From: Omnitrophica WOR_2 bacterium RIFCSPHIGHO2_02_FULL_67_20
GTDB taxonomy: Bacteria; Omnitrophota; Gorgyraeia; Aquiviventales; Aquiviventaceae
Assembly (NCBI GenBank): GCA_001805695.1
Contig: MHGT01000021.1
Location: 1 to 7,798 of the forward strand
Direction of reading: 5' to 3'
DNA length: 7,798 nucleotides
Shown here: positions 6,014 through 7,798 of the stretch, in pieces
How the letters are laid out: each line of letters opens with the position of its first letter
Position numbering within the stretch: the stretch's first letter is position 1
Made by a program: the position numbers and the translations under genes
Notes under the pieces: generated by a model
The model's input: only the letters and a program-made list of their open reading frames with translations
Told to the model about the DNA's origin: nothing
The model's database searches: none

Positions 6014-6685
6014 TTCTTCCTGCCACCAATCGATCCAGTGCTCGGCCCAGGCCGAGGCGATGACGCGCTCAGTCACAGGCCGCGCGGTCGCTTCGCTCAA
6101 CGCGACGGCGCGCGAGTCGAAGGCCGCCTGCGCCTCAGCCGGCAGCGCCTGGACGAGCAGTCGGGACAAGGGCCGTATCAAGACAGAGCCCTGAATCAGC
6201 CAGCTGCGTGAAAATCGCCGCAGGGCGAACCCGGCGACTTTTCGAGTCCCGATCATCACCGCATAGGAGCTGGGCTCCGCCAGGCAATAGACGACCCGTT
6301 GATTGGCCGCCACATCGACGACCGCATGGGCCTCAGCCCCGAACCGGCGGCAGAGCTGGACCGCGCTCTGGCACACGGCACCTATCAGCGACGAGAGCGG
6401 CACCCACTCCTCGCGCGGGATGACCACCGACACCGAAAGATCGGTCCCGTGGACCGCGATCCCCCCGCCCGTCGGACGCTCGACCAGCGCAAGCCCGGCC
6501 GCCGACCAGCGCGCGGGGTCCAGCCAGGCCGGCCGGGGCTGTTTCCATCCGAGCGAGACGCCCGCCGGCTTCCAGGTGAAGAAACGCGCTACCGGCTCGG
6601 CGCGGCGGGCGAGTGCCTCATCGAGCGCCATCTGCCGATCGGCGCGCTCCTCTGGCCCGAGCAGGATCCGCCAGCGGCGGTTCAT
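5933..6685 (-). CDS. Lipoate ligase A / octanoyltransferase (LipM-like) family protein
   Basis: This 250-residue protein belongs to the biotin/lipoate protein ligase fold family. Family marks are ERPTGGGIAVHGTDLSVSVV (residues 69-88, the RRxxGGGxVxHD region) and GTRKVAG (residues 146-152) with the conserved lysine K149. Cys134 in YCLAEPSSY lies where the octanoyltransferase LipM carries its nucleophile (CF-D-PS-Y context), so octanoyl transfer from ACP to GcvH or other lipoyl domains is more likely than salvage of free lipoate; this is an inference. Its place right after gcvPB (4-bp ATGA overlap) fits modification of the glycine cleavage system. There is no Shine-Dalgarno before the ATG, only the heptamer repeat, so coupled translation is likely. 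Residues 225-250 (from MITQ to the stop) are encoded by a repeat hairpin and are probably not part of the original protein. The exact family member (LipM, LplA or LipL) is not settled. Confidence 0.85.
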   Translation of the reverse strand: MNRRWRILLGPEERADRQMALDEALARRAEPVARFFTWKPAGVSLGWKQPRPAWLDPARWSAAGLALVERPTGGGIAVHGTDLSVSVVIPREEWVPLSSLIGAVCQSAVQLCRRFGAEAHAVVDVAANQRVVYCLAEPSSYAVMIGTRKVAGFALRRFSRSWLIQGSVLIRPLSRLLVQALPAEAQAAFDSRAVALSEATARPVTERVIASAWAEHWIDWWQEEMITQILKDDYADKANERIKQSTVLSA

Positions 6686-7798
6686 CTGTGGACCATGGAC
6701 GGCGGACTGTGGACTGCTGCGGCCGGCGTCCAGCGCAAATTGGGCTCTCTCGCCGCGCGCACCTCGTCGAGTCGATCGACCGCCAGCCGCTGGGGCGAGC
6801 GGCGGATGAGCTCAGGATTCGTCTGCGCCTCCCGTGCCACGGCGAGCAGCGCGTGCGCGAACTGGTCCAGCGTCTCTTTCGATTCCGTCTCCGTAGGCTC
6901 GATCATCAGCGCTTCGTCCACGATGAGCGGGAAGAACACGGTCGGCGCGTAGAACCCGTAGTCGAGCAGCCGCTTGGCGACGTCCCAGGCGTTGATGCCG
7001 TGGGCTTTCAGCGCCTTGGCGGTTGCGACGAACTCGTGCATGCAGTGGCCGTCGTAGGGAACCGGGAACGTTCCCTCCAGCTTCGCCCGCAGGTAGTTCG
7101 CGTTGATGATGGCCACACGGCTGGCCCGCTCCAGCCCCTCACGCCCCAGCGTCCGGATGTACGTGAAGGCCCGAACCAGCACCCCCACATTTCCGTAGAA
7201 GCTGTGGACGCGCCCGATGGTCGCGCGGCTGCGTTCATCCCACATAAGGCGCCTGCCCCGCTTGCGCACGCGCGGCACCGGCAGGAACGGCTCCAGCGCC
7301 TTGGTCACGCCCACCGGCCCCGCTCCGGGCCCGCCGCCGCCGTGCGGGGTCGAGAAGGTCTTGTGGAGGTTGAGCTGGAGCAGGTCCACCCCCATGTCGC
7401 CGGGGCGCGCGATGCCCAGCAGGGCGTTCATATTGGCGCCGTCCATGTAGACGAGCGCGTCCCGCTCGTGGAGGAGTGCTGTAATCGCCTTGATGTCGCG
7501 CTCAAAGAGTCCGAGCGTGTTGGGGTTCGTGAGCATGAGCGCTGCGACATCGTTCGTCAGCTTGCTCCGCAGTTCCTGCACATCGATGAGCCCGTCGCGC
7601 CCGGAGGCGAGCTGGACCACGGTGAAACCGGAGAGCGCCGCCGAAGCCGGGTTGGTGCCGTGCGCCGAATCCGGAATCAGGATGGTGGAGCGCGCGCGCC
7701 GCTTGCGCCGGTGGTAGGCGGCGATGATCTTCAGGCCGGTCAGCTCCCCCGCGGCCCCTGCGGCGGGCTGGAGCGTGAACGCAAACATCCCCGTGATC
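6682..7798 (-). CDS. gcvPB: Glycine dehydrogenase (decarboxylating) subunit 2, 5'-truncated by window edge
   Basis: This is the PLP-binding subunit of the two-subunit glycine decarboxylase (P protein). It takes the aminomethyl group from glycine, releases CO2 and loads the lipoyl arm of GcvH in the cytosol. The frame is open to the window edge (codons Ile-Thr-Gly precede the first visible Met at 7788), so the true start lies outside; about 120 N-terminal residues are missing compared with the usual 470-500. Visible family motifs are FTLQPAAGAAGELTG, DSAHGTNPASA, the YMDGANMNAL segment and NLHKTFSTPHGGGGPG, which carries the PLP Schiff-base lysine (residue 143 counted from the Met at 7788). 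The conserved part ends near RRLDEVRAAREPNLRW; the last residues (AVHSPPSMVHR) are encoded by a heptamer repeat. The stop overlaps the next start as ATGA. Subunit 1 (gcvPA) and gcvH would be expected upstream. Confidence 0.96.
   Translation of the reverse strand, partial: ITGMFAFTLQPAAGAAGELTGLKIIAAYHRRKRRARSTILIPDSAHGTNPASAALSGFTVVQLASGRDGLIDVQELRSKLTNDVAALMLTNPNTLGLFERDIKAITALLHERDALVYMDGANMNALLGIARPGDMGVDLLQLNLHKTFSTPHGGGGPGAGPVGVTKALEPFLPVPRVRKRGRRLMWDERSRATIGRVHSFYGNVGVLVRAFTYIRTLGREGLERASRVAIINANYLRAKLEGTFPVPYDGHCMHEFVATAKALKAHGINAWDVAKRLLDYGFYAPTVFFPLIVDEALMIEPTETESKETLDQFAHALLAVAREAQTNPELIRRSPQRLAVDRLDEVRAAREPNLRWTPAAAVHSPPSMVHR
6687..6714. repeat. Four-unit 7-bp array (NNNGGAC) at the gcvPB/lipM junction
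   Basis: On the plus strand four consecutive heptamers read tgtggac, catggac, ggcggac and tgtggac. On the coding strand they are GTCCNNN units ending 1 nt before the ATG of the next gene. They encode the non-conserved tail of GcvPB. No Shine-Dalgarno sequence lies between the array and the ATG at 6685. The coordinates are certain; a function is not. Confidence 0.85.

Noticed and set aside
518..6714. CRISPR array or insertion-sequence ends at the repeats
   Set aside because: No regularly spaced repeat-spacer pattern, no cas or transposase gene, and no target-site duplication with matching terminal repeats around a cargo.

Overview
This window is clearly GC-rich and almost entirely coding. All genes lie on the minus strand, so transcription runs from high to low coordinates. 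It looks like a chromosomal stretch of a free-living bacterium, probably an uncultured lineage such as Methylomirabilota (NC10/Rokubacteria), Nitrospirota or a deltaproteobacterial relative. That placement rests only on base composition, the siroheme-hemX-hemA-hemC order and the style of intergenic repeats, so it is a guess.

Layout in transcription order: (1) 7798-6682, the C-terminal three quarters of glycine dehydrogenase subunit 2 (gcvPB), cut by the window edge. (2) 6685-5933, a lipoate ligase/octanoyltransferase-family protein with a LipM-like Cys and Lys. (3) 5902-5738, a 54-residue protein with two CxxC pairs. (4) 5741-4767 and 4744-3728, two single-barrel MetE-type proteins; the first resembles the non-catalytic N-terminal barrel of cobalamin-independent methionine synthase, the second is the catalytic C-terminal barrel with all zinc ligands. 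(5) 3696-2851, panB. (6) 2851-2090, siroheme-type precorrin-2 dehydrogenase. (7) 2093-1650, a half-length HemX/CcsA-like membrane protein. (8) 1560-502, glutamyl-tRNA reductase (hemA) without its dimerisation domain. (9) 520-1, the first 173 residues of hemC, cut by the window edge.

The genes fall into two themes. The upstream half concerns one-carbon metabolism: glycine cleavage produces methylene-tetrahydrofolate, lipoylation equips GcvH, MetE consumes a methyl group and PanB consumes methylene-tetrahydrofolate. The downstream half is tetrapyrrole synthesis. Genes are tightly packed, with ATGA or TGATG overlaps at several junctions, suggesting one or a few polycistronic messages.

The most unusual feature is the junctions. 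Four of the nine gene junctions (gcvPB/lipM, lipM/zinc protein, hemX/hemA, hemA/hemC) are built from short, locally AT-richer or simple repeats. Two are heptamer arrays and two are long imperfect hairpins made of related GATTACnCAGAT / GATAAAnCAGAT units. At three junctions the repeats encode the C-terminal tail of the upstream protein, and at all four they sit within 6 nt of the next start codon, where no Shine-Dalgarno sequence is visible. The other five junctions carry no such repeats. No RNA gene, insertion sequence, CRISPR array or phage gene was seen.
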